Source of the DNA: Piscinibacter defluvii
GTDB taxonomy: Bacteria > Pseudomonadota > Gammaproteobacteria > Burkholderiales > Burkholderiaceae_C
Assembly: GCF_004011805.1 (NCBI RefSeq)
Contig: NZ_RCHJ01000022.1
Coordinates: 52,799-116,798 of the forward strand
Direction: 5' to 3'
DNA: 64,000 nucleotides
Shown here: one piece after another, positions 51,597 through 60,795 of the stretch
Layout of the letters: every line of letters starts with the position of its first letter
How positions within the stretch are numbered: position 1 is the stretch's first letter
The notes under the pieces: model-generated
The model's input: the letters and a program-made list of their open reading frames with translations, nothing else
The model's database searches: none
What the model was told of the DNA's origin: nothing
Position numbers and translations under genes: made by a program

Positions 51597-52816
51597 AGAT
51601 TCTCTACGTGTGCCACCGCTTCCCGTACCCGCCCAAGCGCGGCGGCACGATCCGGCCGTTCAACATGATCAAGCACCTGCACGCCGCCGGCCACGAGGTG
51701 GTGGTGTGCTCGCTGACGCGTTCGGACGACATGACCAAAGAGGCGCAGGGCATCGCACCCTACTGCAGCGAGTTCCACATCGGCCAGGTGGACGACCGCG
51801 TGCAGACGCTGCGCATGCTCGCCACCGTGCCGACACCATGGACGGCCTCGGCCTCGTACTTCCACTCGAGCAAGCTCGACCGCACCATCCGCCGCCTGCT
51901 CGCCGAGCGCAAGTTCGACCTCATCTTCGTGCACTGCTCGTCGGTTGCGCATTACGTCGAGCGCGTGCAGGGCATCCCGAAGATCCTGGACTTCGGCGAC
52001 ATGGACTCGGCCAAGTGGCTCGAGTACGCGCAGCACAAGGCCTTCCCGCGCTCGCTGGGCTACTGGTGGGAGGGCGTGCGCCTGCGCGCCGAGGAGAAGC
52101 GCCTGGCGCGGCTGTTCGACCTGTGCACCACGATCACGCGGGCCGAGTGCCAGACGCTGATCGACTACGGCACCGGCGCGCCGACCGACTGGTTCCCGAA
52201 CGGCGTCGACAACATGTTCTTCGCGCCGGTGACCGAGGACTACGATCCCGACAGCATCGTCTTCATCGGGCGCATGGACTACTTCCCGAACCAGCAGGGC
52301 ATGCTCGACTTCTGCCGCGACACGCTGCCGCTGCTGCGCGCACGCCGGCCCTCGGTGAAGCTGACCATTGTCGGCGCCGAACCCTCGGCGGAGATCCGCG
52401 CCCTCGGCCAGATCCCCGGCGTCACCGTGACCGGCACCGTGCCCGACGTGCGGCCCTACGTCACCAAGGCCGCGCTCACGGTGGCCCCGCTGCGCATCGC
52501 GCGCGGCACGCAGAACAAGATCCTCGAGGCCATGGCAATGGGCATCCCGGTGGTCTGCAGCCAGATTGCCGCCGGCGGCGTGGATGCGATCCCGGGCGAG
52601 CATCTGCTGGCGGCCGACGCGCCGACCGAGCAGGCCGAGGCGATCCTGCGCGTGCTGGAGGACCCGTCCCTGCGCGAGCGGCTCGCCAAGGCCGGCCGTG
52701 AACGGGTGCTCACCAACCATGCCTGGCCAAGCTCGATGCGGCGCCTCGATGCCATCATCGAGCGCTGCCTGGCCGCGTACCCCTCTTCCTCTCAGCTACA
52801 AGCCCAGTCGTCATGA
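51593..52816 (+). CDS. GT4 glycosyltransferase (TIGR03087 'stp1' type)
   Basis: 407 residues. Start KILYVCHRFPYPPKRGGTIRPF is the signature of the exosortase-associated transferase group; further markers are FGDMDSAKWLEYA, NGVDNMFFAP, FIGRMDYFPNQQGM and PLRIARGTQNKILEAMAMGIPVV (donor site). GTG start overlapping the upstream amidotransferase stop; its end overlaps the dehydrogenase gene by ATGA. Confidence 0.9.
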   Translation: MKILYVCHRFPYPPKRGGTIRPFNMIKHLHAAGHEVVVCSLTRSDDMTKEAQGIAPYCSEFHIGQVDDRVQTLRMLATVPTPWTASASYFHSSKLDRTIRRLLAERKFDLIFVHCSSVAHYVERVQGIPKILDFGDMDSAKWLEYAQHKAFPRSLGYWWEGVRLRAEEKRLARLFDLCTTITRAECQTLIDYGTGAPTDWFPNGVDNMFFAPVTEDYDPDSIVFIGRMDYFPNQQGMLDFCRDTLPLLRARRPSVKLTIVGAEPSAEIRALGQIPGVTVTGTVPDVRPYVTKAALTVAPLRIARGTQNKILEAMAMGIPVVCSQIAAGGVDAIPGEHLLAADAPTEQAEAILRVLEDPSLRERLAKAGRERVLTNHAWPSSMRRLDAIIERCLAAYPSSSQLQAQSS

Positions 52817-54129
52817 AAATCAGCGTCTTCGGTCTCGGTTACGTCGGTGCGGTCTCGTGTGCCTGCCTGCCCGAACTCGGCCACGAGGTGATCGGCGTCG
52901 ACACCAATCCGAGCAAGGTCCGCATGATCAACGACGGGCAGTCGCCGGTCGTGGAGGAGGGCATCAACGAGCTGATCGCCGCCGCGGTGCAGGCCGGCAA
53001 GCTGCGCGCGACCGACGATGTCGAGACCGCGGTGCTCGGCTCGGAGGTCTCGCTGATCTCGGTGGCCACGCCCTCGAACCCGAACTACACGCCCAACCTC
53101 ACGGCGGTGGACACGGTGATCCGCTCCATCGGCGCGGCCATCCGCAAGAAGGACGGCCACCACACCCTCGTGCTGCGCAGCACCGTGCCGCCGGGCACGA
53201 CGGAAGACCGCATCCAGCCGCTGCTCGAGGAGGCCGTGGGCCGCAAGGTCGGCGACCGCCTCTCGCTGGTGTTCAACCCCGAGTTCCTGCGCGAAGGCTC
53301 GTCGGTGAAGGACTTCCACCAGCCGCCGCAGACGGTGATCGGCAGCCTCGACGAGGCCGGCTACCAGGCCCTCGAGCGCATGTACCAGGGCCTGCCCGGC
53401 GAGATGGTGCGCACCTCGTGCCGCGTGGCCGAGTCGGTGAAGTACCTGTGCAACGTGTTCCACGCGATGAAGATCGTGTTCGCCAACGAGGCCGGCTCGG
53501 TGCTCAAGGCCTGCGGGCTCGACGGCCGCGAGGTGATGAAGATCTTCTGCCAGGACAAGCAGCTCAACATCTCGCCGGCCTACCTGCGCCCGGGCTTCGC
53601 CTTCGGCGGCTCGTGCCTGCCCAAGGAGGTCAAGGGGTTCCTGACGCTCGCACGCGGCAAGGACGTGCCCATCCCCGCGCTGGCCGGCCTGCTGGAGAGC
53701 AACGAGGCGCACATCGAGCGTGCCTACGACATGATCGCGCGCGATGGCCGGCGCAAGGTCGCGCTCTTCGGCCTGGCCTTCAAGCCCGGCACCGACGACA
53801 TGCGCGACTCGCCGCTGGTGACGCTCGCCGAACGCCTGATCGGCAAGGGTTTCGAGCTGGTGATCTACGACAACTTCGTCAAGATCAGCCGCCTGCTGGG
53901 CAAAAACAAGGAGTTCATCGACCGCGAGATCCCGCACCTCGACCGCCTGCTGCAGGAGACGCCCGAGCAGGCCCTGGCCGACGCGCAGGTGGTGGTGATC
54001 GGCCACGCCGATGCGGCAGCACGCAAGGCCATCGTCGCGCGGGCGGCGGGCAAGCGCATCGTCGACCTGTCGGGCTACGCCGAGCTGCGCGAGGCCGGCG
54101 CGGCGGAGTACGAGGGCATCTGCTGGTGA
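52813..54129 (+). CDS. algD: GDP-mannose 6-dehydrogenase (AlgD-like)
   Basis: 438 residues of the UDP-Glc/GDP-Man dehydrogenase family, making a sugar-nucleotide uronic acid by two-step NAD oxidation. Rossmann start KISVFGLGYVGAVS, catalytic C268 in FGGSCLPKE (same number as in the Pseudomonas AlgD enzyme), and the C-terminal tail AEYEGICW, which in my recollection closely matches AlgD and not UDP-glucose dehydrogenases. KAGTDDMR-type loop is FKPGTDDMRDSPL. The product is inferred to be GDP-mannuronate; UDP-glucose as substrate remains possible. Confidence 0.85.
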   Translation: MKISVFGLGYVGAVSCACLPELGHEVIGVDTNPSKVRMINDGQSPVVEEGINELIAAAVQAGKLRATDDVETAVLGSEVSLISVATPSNPNYTPNLTAVDTVIRSIGAAIRKKDGHHTLVLRSTVPPGTTEDRIQPLLEEAVGRKVGDRLSLVFNPEFLREGSSVKDFHQPPQTVIGSLDEAGYQALERMYQGLPGEMVRTSCRVAESVKYLCNVFHAMKIVFANEAGSVLKACGLDGREVMKIFCQDKQLNISPAYLRPGFAFGGSCLPKEVKGFLTLARGKDVPIPALAGLLESNEAHIERAYDMIARDGRRKVALFGLAFKPGTDDMRDSPLVTLAERLIGKGFELVIYDNFVKISRLLGKNKEFIDREIPHLDRLLQETPEQALADAQVVVIGHADAAARKAIVARAAGKRIVDLSGYAELREAGAAEYEGICW

Positions 54130-55370
54130 ACTCCGCGCGGCCGCGGCTCGCATTCGTCTCGCCGAGCTTCCTGTTCCCGAACGACACCGGCGGGCGGATA
54201 CGCACCACCAACGTCCTGCGCGGCCTCAAAGGCGGCGCGTTCGACGTGACGCTGCTCGCCCCGGCCAGCGCGGCCCAGCAGCGCGACTGGGCCGGCGAGA
54301 TCAAGGGCGTGTGCGATCGCTTCATCGCCTGGGAACCGGAATCGGCCCGGCCGCAGTGGATGCGTGCGCTGGGGCTGTGGCGCGACCTGCCGGTCAACGT
54401 GCAGTCCGACCGAACGCCGGCCGGACTGCGCGCGGTGCACGAGCTGCTGGCCGGCGAGCGCTTCGACGTGGTGGTGTTCGACTTCGTGCACGCGGCGGTG
54501 CTGCGGCCGGCGCATGTCGACGCGGCCACCGTCTGCTTCACGCACAACGTCGAGGCCGAGATCTTCGCCCGGCACGTCAAGGCGGCCGGCAATCCGCTGA
54601 TGCGCGCCGTCTGGGCCAGCCAGGCGGGCAAGATGCAGCAGTTCGAGCGCACGGCGCTGCGTGCCTTCGATACCGTGGTGGCCGTGTCCGAGCGCGATGC
54701 GGACTGGTTCCGCGAGCACTACCAGCTCGCCGCAGTGGACACCATCCCGACCGGCGTCGACCTCGACTTCTTCGCCTGGCGCGAGCCGCCGGCGCTGGAC
54801 GAGGCGCACGCGCCGACGCTGGTGTTCACCGGCTCGATGGACTGGGCCGCGAACATCGACGGCATCCGGCATTTCCTGGCCGAGGTGTGGCCGCGCGTGC
54901 GCCAGGCGCGGCCCGATGCGCGCCTGGTCGTCGTGGGCCGGCGCCCGCCCGCGACGCTGGTCGAGCAGGCCAAGGCCCTGCCCGGGGTGCAGTTGACCGG
55001 CTATGTGGACGACGTGCGGCCTTACGTGCATGCGGCGCACGTGTTCATCATTCCCCTGCGTGTCGGCGGCGGTACCCGGATCAAGGCGTTCGAGGCGATG
55101 GCCATGGGCTGCCCGGTCGTCTCGACGGCGATCGGCATCGAAGGGCTGGACGTGCAGCCCGACGAACACTTCCTGCTGCGCGATGCCGCGCAGGACCAGG
55201 CCGAGGCCATCCTGCGCCTGCTGGGCGACGCCGCGTTGCGCAACCGCCTGTCGCGGCAGGCACGGCGCTGCGTGGAGGAGCGCTTCGGCCACCGCGTCGT
55301 GGCCCGTGTGTTCGAGCGCATCTGCCTGGATGCGCTGCAGCGGCGGGCCACGGCGGCCGTGGCCGCCTGA
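54126..55370 (+). CDS. GT4 glycosyltransferase, TIGR03087-like
   Basis: 414 residues, GT-B fold. N-terminus PRLAFVSPSFLFPNDTGGRIRT, then CFTHNVEAEIF, PTGVDLDFF, VFTGSMDWAANIDGIRHF, and donor-site region PLRVGGGTRIKAFEAMAMGCPVVSTAIGIEG. GTG start overlaps the AlgD-like stop. Related to, but distinct from, the transferase at 51593. Confidence 0.9.
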   Translation: MNSARPRLAFVSPSFLFPNDTGGRIRTTNVLRGLKGGAFDVTLLAPASAAQQRDWAGEIKGVCDRFIAWEPESARPQWMRALGLWRDLPVNVQSDRTPAGLRAVHELLAGERFDVVVFDFVHAAVLRPAHVDAATVCFTHNVEAEIFARHVKAAGNPLMRAVWASQAGKMQQFERTALRAFDTVVAVSERDADWFREHYQLAAVDTIPTGVDLDFFAWREPPALDEAHAPTLVFTGSMDWAANIDGIRHFLAEVWPRVRQARPDARLVVVGRRPPATLVEQAKALPGVQLTGYVDDVRPYVHAAHVFIIPLRVGGGTRIKAFEAMAMGCPVVSTAIGIEGLDVQPDEHFLLRDAAQDQAEAILRLLGDAALRNRLSRQARRCVEERFGHRVVARVFERICLDALQRRATAAVAA

Positions 55371-55383
55371 ACCGCTCGACCCG

Positions 55384-56598
55384 ATGGCCGCGTTGCGGGT
55401 GCTGACCTTCACCTCGCTGTTCCCCAGCGAGGCGCGTCCGCGGCACGGCATCTTCGTCGAGAACCGGCTCCAGCACCTGCGGCGTGACTGCGCGGTGGAC
55501 GCCCGTGTGGTGGCCCCGGTGCCGTGGTTCCCCTTTTCCGGCCAGGCCTTCGGCAGCTACGGGCGCTTTGCCGCCACGCCGCGCCGTGCCGTGCGCGCCG
55601 CCGGCCTGCAGGTCAGCTACCCGCGCTACCTGATGCTGCCGAAGGTGGGCGTCGCGCTGCAGCCCGACAGCATGGCCCGGGCGGCGCACGCGGACATCCG
55701 CGGCCTGATCGCCGCAGGCTGGCAACCCGAGCTGATCGACGCCCACTACCTGTATCCCGACGGCGTTGCCGCGGCGCTGCTGGCGCAGCGGCTGGGCCTG
55801 CCGTTCGTCATGACGGCGCGCGGCACCGACGTCAACGTGATCGCGCAGCAGCCCGGCCCGGGGCAACGCATCCGCGACGCGGCGGCGCGCGCCGCCGCGG
55901 TGATCGCGGTGTCGCAGCCGCTGAAGGACAAGCTGGTGGGGCTCGGCGTGGATCGCGCGAAGATCCACGTCCTGCGCAACGGCGTCGACACCGAGCTGTT
56001 CCGCCTCGAGGCCCGCAGCGCCGCGCGTGCGGCACTGGGGCTGCCGGCCGATGGCGCGATCGCTGCCAGCGTGGGCAACCTCGTGCCGGAGAAGGGGCAG
56101 GCGCTGGCCATCGAGGCGCTGACTGCGCTGCCCCAGCTGCGCCTGGTGATCGTGGGTGACGGACCGTTGCGACGCGAACTCGCCGCGCAGGCGGCGCGCA
56201 GCGGGGTCGCCTCGCGTGTCGAGTTCCGCGGGGTGATGCCGCAATCCGACCTGAGCCGGCTGTACGCCGCGAGCGACGTGCTGCTGCTGACCTCGCAGCG
56301 CGAGGGCTGGCCCAACGTCGTGCTCGAGGCGATGGCCTGCGGCACCCCGGTGGTGGCGTTCGACGTCGGTGCCGTGCGCGAGATGATCACGTCGGCGCTG
56401 ACCGGCCGCGTCGTGGTGCAGCGCGACGCCGCGGCCCTCGCTGCCGCGGCGGCGTCGGTCCTGGCCTCGCCGGTGCCGCGCCAGTCGATCCGCGACCATG
56501 CCGCGCAGTACGACTGGGCGTCGATCTCGCGGGGCCAGTGGTCGCTGTTCCTGCGTGCGACCGGGCGCGCCGCCGAGGCGGCGCTGGTGGCCGCCTGA
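55384..56598 (+). CDS. GT4 glycosyltransferase
   Basis: 404 residues. N-terminus LRVLTFTSLFPSEARPRHGIFVE and DAHYLYPDGVAAALLA are typical of GT4 enzymes of exopolysaccharide loci; donor domain NLVPEKGQALAIEAL, VIVGDGPLR and E-x7-E motif EGWPNVVLEAMACGTPVV. ATG 13 nt after the previous stop. Confidence 0.9.
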   Translation: MAALRVLTFTSLFPSEARPRHGIFVENRLQHLRRDCAVDARVVAPVPWFPFSGQAFGSYGRFAATPRRAVRAAGLQVSYPRYLMLPKVGVALQPDSMARAAHADIRGLIAAGWQPELIDAHYLYPDGVAAALLAQRLGLPFVMTARGTDVNVIAQQPGPGQRIRDAAARAAAVIAVSQPLKDKLVGLGVDRAKIHVLRNGVDTELFRLEARSAARAALGLPADGAIAASVGNLVPEKGQALAIEALTALPQLRLVIVGDGPLRRELAAQAARSGVASRVEFRGVMPQSDLSRLYAASDVLLLTSQREGWPNVVLEAMACGTPVVAFDVGAVREMITSALTGRVVVQRDAAALAAAAASVLASPVPRQSIRDHAAQYDWASISRGQWSLFLRATGRAAEAALVAA

Positions 56599-56605
56599 GG
56601 CCCGC

Positions 56606-57934
56606 ATGCTGTCCGCCGCTGCGTTCGCGCTGTTCTGCCTGGTCTGCACGGTGTTCGCGTTCACGCGGCACCCGATCTGGGGCGTCCACTTCTACCTCGC
56701 GACCACCTACGTGTTCCCGCCCGGCCGCTGGTGGGGCTACATCTTCGGCGAGCTGCGCTGGGCGCTGCTGTCGGCCCTGGTGACCGCTCTGGCGATCGCG
56801 TTCCATCGCGGCAAGCTCAAGCCCAGGCCGCTGTGGCTGGCGCACGGCCCGGTGATCTGCCTGCTGATCTACGTGGCCTGGATGTGGGCCCAGACCTTCT
56901 GGGCGCTCGACCAGAGCGAGCACCTGCGCGGCACGGTCGAGTTCTCGAAGTGTCTGTTCGCGCTCTGGTTCGTCTATCGCGTGACGGACACGAAGGAGCA
57001 CGTGCGCGACTTCATGTTCGCGCACCTGCTGGGCTGTGCGCTGCTGGGCATCTACGCCATCACAACAGGCCGGGAGGGCGGCCGGCTCGACGGCGTCGGC
57101 GGCCCGGGCATCGACGACTCCAACACCCTCGCGATGTACCTGGCCACCGGCGCCATCGTCGGTGTCGGGCAGGTGCTGACGCAGCGCGGATGGCACCGCT
57201 ACCTGGCGCTGCTGGCGATGGCGCTGTGCGCCGAGGGTTTCGTACTCGCCAACAGCCGCGGCGCCTTCGGCGGTCTGCTGGCCGGCGGACTGGTGCTCGC
57301 CTTCTGCACCGCCAAGCGCTACCGCCGCTACTTCTGGGCCTTCGCGATCGTCGGCCTGGTCGGCATGGTGTCGGTGATGGACAAGACCTTCATCGAGCGC
57401 ATGTTCACGGTGGCCGACGTCGCGTCCGACAGCGAGGAGGCCGATCCCAGTGCGCGCTCGCGCGTCGTGATCGCCGAGGCCCAGTTGCGCATGTTCAGCG
57501 ACTACCCGATGGGCATCGGCTGGCGCGGCACGGCGGTGCTCAGCGCGCGCTACATGGATCGCCGCTGGCTCACCGGCGACGAGTTCGAGGCCGCCCGCTC
57601 CTCGCACAACACCTACATGACGGCGCTGACCGAAGGTGGCCTGCCCGGCGCGCTCATCTACGCGTGCCTGCTTTTCTGGGTGGCTGCCGCGTTCTTCCGG
57701 CTGCGCCGCCTGCGTGGGCCGCAGTACGACCCCGACCTGGCGACGCTGGGTGGTGCGCTGTATGCGGCCATCATCGTGGTGCTGGTCGCCGGCCTGGGCA
57801 CCGACTACCTGACCCGCGAGGTGCAGTTCTGGCTCTATGGCGCGCTCGTGTCGGTGTTCCGCCTGGCCGAGTCGCCGGTGGCCAGCCACGCGGGCGGCGT
57901 GCCGGCCGATGCGCCGCGGCATGCCCCGGCCTGA
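56606..57934 (+). CDS. O-antigen ligase / Wzy-like membrane protein, exosortase A-associated (TIGR03097 type)
   Basis: 442 residues with about ten transmembrane helices. The central ANSRGAFGGLLAGGLVLAF and the following periplasmic loop (about residues 265-340, with an RSSHNTYMTALTEGGLPG segment) are the Wzy_C/ligase pattern, and GGPGIDDSNTLAMYL is typical of the exosortase-associated family. It polymerises the repeat unit or ligates glycan. It is not an exosortase: the conserved Cys/Arg/His catalytic arrangement is not seen. Starts 7 nt after the glycosyltransferase stop. Confidence 0.88.
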   Translation: MLSAAAFALFCLVCTVFAFTRHPIWGVHFYLATTYVFPPGRWWGYIFGELRWALLSALVTALAIAFHRGKLKPRPLWLAHGPVICLLIYVAWMWAQTFWALDQSEHLRGTVEFSKCLFALWFVYRVTDTKEHVRDFMFAHLLGCALLGIYAITTGREGGRLDGVGGPGIDDSNTLAMYLATGAIVGVGQVLTQRGWHRYLALLAMALCAEGFVLANSRGAFGGLLAGGLVLAFCTAKRYRRYFWAFAIVGLVGMVSVMDKTFIERMFTVADVASDSEEADPSARSRVVIAEAQLRMFSDYPMGIGWRGTAVLSARYMDRRWLTGDEFEAARSSHNTYMTALTEGGLPGALIYACLLFWVAAAFFRLRRLRGPQYDPDLATLGGALYAAIIVVLVAGLGTDYLTREVQFWLYGALVSVFRLAESPVASHAGGVPADAPRHAPA

Positions 57935-57958
57935 CCCGACCGTCCCGTTGTCCCGCCG

Positions 57959-58918
57959 ATGATGCGTCTGCCATTCTCCTTCGCCTCCCCGGCCGGCCCG
58001 CGCGGGCGCCTGAGCATCCTGATCTTCCATCGCGTGCTGCCGGCGCCCGACCCGCTGTACCCGGACGTGCCCTGGGCCGACGAGTTCGAGGCGCACATGC
58101 AGTGGGTGCGCTCGTGGTTCAACGTCATGCCGCTGGCACCGGCCATCGACGCGCTGTTCGCCGGCCGCATCCCCTCGCGCGCGCTGGCGATCACCTTCGA
58201 CGACGGGTACGCCGACAACGAGGAGGTCGCGGCCCCCATCCTGCGCCGGCTCGGCCTGTCCGCGACCTTCTTCGTCTCCACCGGCTTCCTGGGCGGCGGC
58301 TGCATGTGGAACGACCGCGTCATCGAGGCGATCCGTGCCTGCACCGCGCCGGCCCTGGACCTGCGCCCCTTCGGCCTCGCGCAGCACGTGCTGGACTCGC
58401 CGGCGGCGCGGCGGCGCGCCATCGATGCCACGCTGGTGGGCATCAAGCACCTTCCGCCGACCGAGCGGGCCTCGGTCACCGACGCGATCGTCGCGGCCGC
58501 CGGTGCCCGGCCCTCGCCGCCGCTGATGATGCAGCCCGGGCAGGTGCGCCGCTTGCGCGAACTCGGCATGGACGTCGGCGCGCACACCGTGTCGCACCCC
58601 ATCCTGACCCGGCTCTCCCCCGAGGCGGCCTTCGAGGAAATGAGCCGCGGCAAGCGCGAGCTGGAGGAGATCCTGCGCGAGCCCGTGCCGCTGTTCGCCT
58701 ACCCGAACGGGGTGCCGGTGCAGGACTACGGCCTCGAGCACACCCGCATGGCGCGCGACTGCGGCTTCAGCGCCGCGGTGTCGACCGCCTGGGGGGCGGC
58801 CTCGCCGCGCTCGGACCGCTACCAGCTGCCCCGCTTCACGCCGTGGGACCGCACGCGGCTGCGCTACGGCGTGCGTCTGCTGGCCAACTTCCGCCAGGCC
58901 GAGCGTGTCGCTGCTTGA
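57959..58918 (+). CDS. polysaccharide deacetylase, second copy
   Basis: 319-residue NodB-type esterase. Motifs: ILIFHRVLPAPDPLYP near the start, LAITFDDGYADNEEVA (catalytic/metal Asp), VGAHTVSHPIL (metal His), and LFAYPNGVPVQDYG. No signal peptide. It ends the plus-strand operon; a convergent gene stops 13 nt further on. Probably deacetylates amino sugars of the repeat unit. Confidence 0.9.
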   Translation: MMRLPFSFASPAGPRGRLSILIFHRVLPAPDPLYPDVPWADEFEAHMQWVRSWFNVMPLAPAIDALFAGRIPSRALAITFDDGYADNEEVAAPILRRLGLSATFFVSTGFLGGGCMWNDRVIEAIRACTAPALDLRPFGLAQHVLDSPAARRRAIDATLVGIKHLPPTERASVTDAIVAAAGARPSPPLMMQPGQVRRLRELGMDVGAHTVSHPILTRLSPEAAFEEMSRGKRELEEILREPVPLFAYPNGVPVQDYGLEHTRMARDCGFSAAVSTAWGAASPRSDRYQLPRFTPWDRTRLRYGVRLLANFRQAERVAA

Positions 58919-58931
58919 TCTCTGCGGGTGC

Positions 58932-60758
58932 TCAGAGCTTGCGCGACTCCAGCCAGAGCCCGAGCATCATCAGTACCCACAGCATCGTGCCGAAGTAGGC
59001 CGGGTGCTCTCGCAGCCTTTGACCAAGCAGGTCGTCGATCAGGCGTGACTCCACGATGCCGCGCTGCCGCAGCGTGCCGATGCTGTCCGCGGCAAGCTCG
59101 AACAGCGGTTGGTGGCCGACCAGCCAGTCACCCACCGGCAGCCCGAACCCGTGCTTGGTCTTGGTGATCACCTCGTGCGGCAGCAGGTCGCTCATCGACT
59201 GCTTGAAGAACCAGCGCAGCGCCGTGCCACGCAGCTTCAGGCGCGAGCCCAGGTGCTGCGAGAAGGCGATCAGCCGCTCGTCGAGCATCGGGAAGGCGAC
59301 GTCGATGCCGGCCAGGTCGCACATCTGCGTGACCTTGGGCAGGTCACCGTCGGCCAGGATGAACCGCAGGTCGATGCCGAGCATCTGGTTGATCAGGCTC
59401 GCGTCGGCGTACGGCCGGTGCGCGTCGGCCAGCAGCTTCTCCGGGTGATGCGCGTCGATCGTGCGCAGGAACTCTGGCGTGAAGACCTGCTCGACGCCGA
59501 GGTGCATCAAGAGGTTGTACGAGGTGTAGCGCTGCGGCATCGGCGGGCGAGCCTGCAGCACGTAGCTGCGCAGCTTCTTGACCACCGGCACGCGATCCGT
59601 GCCCGGAACGGACAGCAGCAGCGGCTCGACGAAGGCGCTTCGCAGCAGCGCCGGCAGGTGCTGGTACAGACCCAGCAGGTGGTACTTGGCGTAGCGCTCG
59701 TTGCCGCCGAACAGTTCGTCGCCGCCGTCGCCGGCCAGCAGTCGCTGCATGCCGTGGTCGCGAGCCACCTTGGCGCAGTAGTACGTCGGCACGGCCGACG
59801 CATTGCCGAACGGCTGATCGTAGGAAGTCGCGATCAGTGGCACGGCGTTCACTACGTCCTGCGGGGTGACGTAGTACTCGTGATGTTCGGCACCGAAGTG
59901 GCGCGCCGCCAGCCGCGCATACGCCATCTCGTCGTAGCCCTTGGCGTCGAAGCCGATGGAGAACGCCGCAACGGCGCCGCCTCGTGTGCGAGCGAGCATG
60001 CCGGTCACTGTCGAACTGTCGATGCCGCCGGACAGGAAGGTGCCGGTGCCCGGCATGTCGTCGAGGTCGCCGACCGCGTCGCGCATCAGGGTGGACAGTT
60101 CGGCCCGCATCGCCGGGCTGTCCCCGCGGCCGTCTTCGTCGAACCGCATCTGCCAGTAGGGCGAGGGCGCCCCCGCACCCCGGTGGCCGAACTCGATCGC
60201 GTGGCCGGGCGGCAGGCGGCTCGCCTGTTCGTAGATGGTGCCCGGCCCGGGTGTCACGTGGTAGTAGACGTAGTCGAACAGGGCCTGCGAGGACAGCCTC
60301 CGCGACGCTTCGGGAAATCCGGTCACGAAGTCGAGCGACGTGCCGAAGACCAGCGCGCGGCCCTGCTGGCGATAGAACATGCGGTGCACGCCGATGCGGT
60401 CGACCGCGAGCAGCCCGGATCGTCGGCTCGCGTCCCAGAACGCGAGCGCAAAGTCGCCGCCGATCTCAGCCAGCGCCGCGGCGCCGCGGTCACGCAGCGC
60501 ACGCAGCACGTCGACGGCGTCGAGCGCGCGCGCGCCGTCGGCGATTCGGCGCGGATGACCGGACAGCGCGAGCCAGCAGCCGTCGTCGTCGACGAGGCGC
60601 GGCCGCAGCCGCTCGCCGTGCACGGCCAGGCCCGCGTGGCGGCCGCTGCGAGACTCCCGGGCGTCGGCCCGGGCCCGCCCGCCGTCGAGCATGCCGGCCA
60701 GGCAGGCCTCGCCGTCCTGACGCTCGTCCTGCCCGAACCAGCCGCAAAGTCCTCTCAT
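58932..60758 (-). CDS. third asparagine synthase-like protein, nucleophile Cys not N-terminal
   Basis: 608 residues. The synthetase half is intact (LSGGIDSSTVTGML, AGDGGDELFGGNERY). The glutaminase half starts MRGLCGWFG, so the only Cys near the start is residue 5 and cannot be the free N-terminal nucleophile; no in-frame start lies next to it, and GGAAAGGG-like Shine-Dalgarno (GGAAAGGG about 7 nt upstream) supports the ATG at 60758. The domain probably lacks glutaminase activity, so ammonia or an internal amine may be the acceptor, as in beta-lactam synthetases. It is last in an operon with an acyl carrier protein and two hydrolases. Confidence 0.88.
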   Translation of the reverse strand: MRGLCGWFGQDERQDGEACLAGMLDGGRARADARESRSGRHAGLAVHGERLRPRLVDDDGCWLALSGHPRRIADGARALDAVDVLRALRDRGAAALAEIGGDFALAFWDASRRSGLLAVDRIGVHRMFYRQQGRALVFGTSLDFVTGFPEASRRLSSQALFDYVYYHVTPGPGTIYEQASRLPPGHAIEFGHRGAGAPSPYWQMRFDEDGRGDSPAMRAELSTLMRDAVGDLDDMPGTGTFLSGGIDSSTVTGMLARTRGGAVAAFSIGFDAKGYDEMAYARLAARHFGAEHHEYYVTPQDVVNAVPLIATSYDQPFGNASAVPTYYCAKVARDHGMQRLLAGDGGDELFGGNERYAKYHLLGLYQHLPALLRSAFVEPLLLSVPGTDRVPVVKKLRSYVLQARPPMPQRYTSYNLLMHLGVEQVFTPEFLRTIDAHHPEKLLADAHRPYADASLINQMLGIDLRFILADGDLPKVTQMCDLAGIDVAFPMLDERLIAFSQHLGSRLKLRGTALRWFFKQSMSDLLPHEVITKTKHGFGLPVGDWLVGHQPLFELAADSIGTLRQRGIVESRLIDDLLGQRLREHPAYFGTMLWVLMMLGLWLESRKL

Positions 60759-60795
60759 GCGCTGCCCTTTCCGCAGTCTGTGGGTCGGCGCGGCG

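Noticed and set aside
56606..57934. The multi-pass protein as the missing exosortase
   Set aside because: Its periplasmic loop and SRGAFGG motif fit the Wzy/O-antigen ligase family and no exosortase catalytic pattern is seen.
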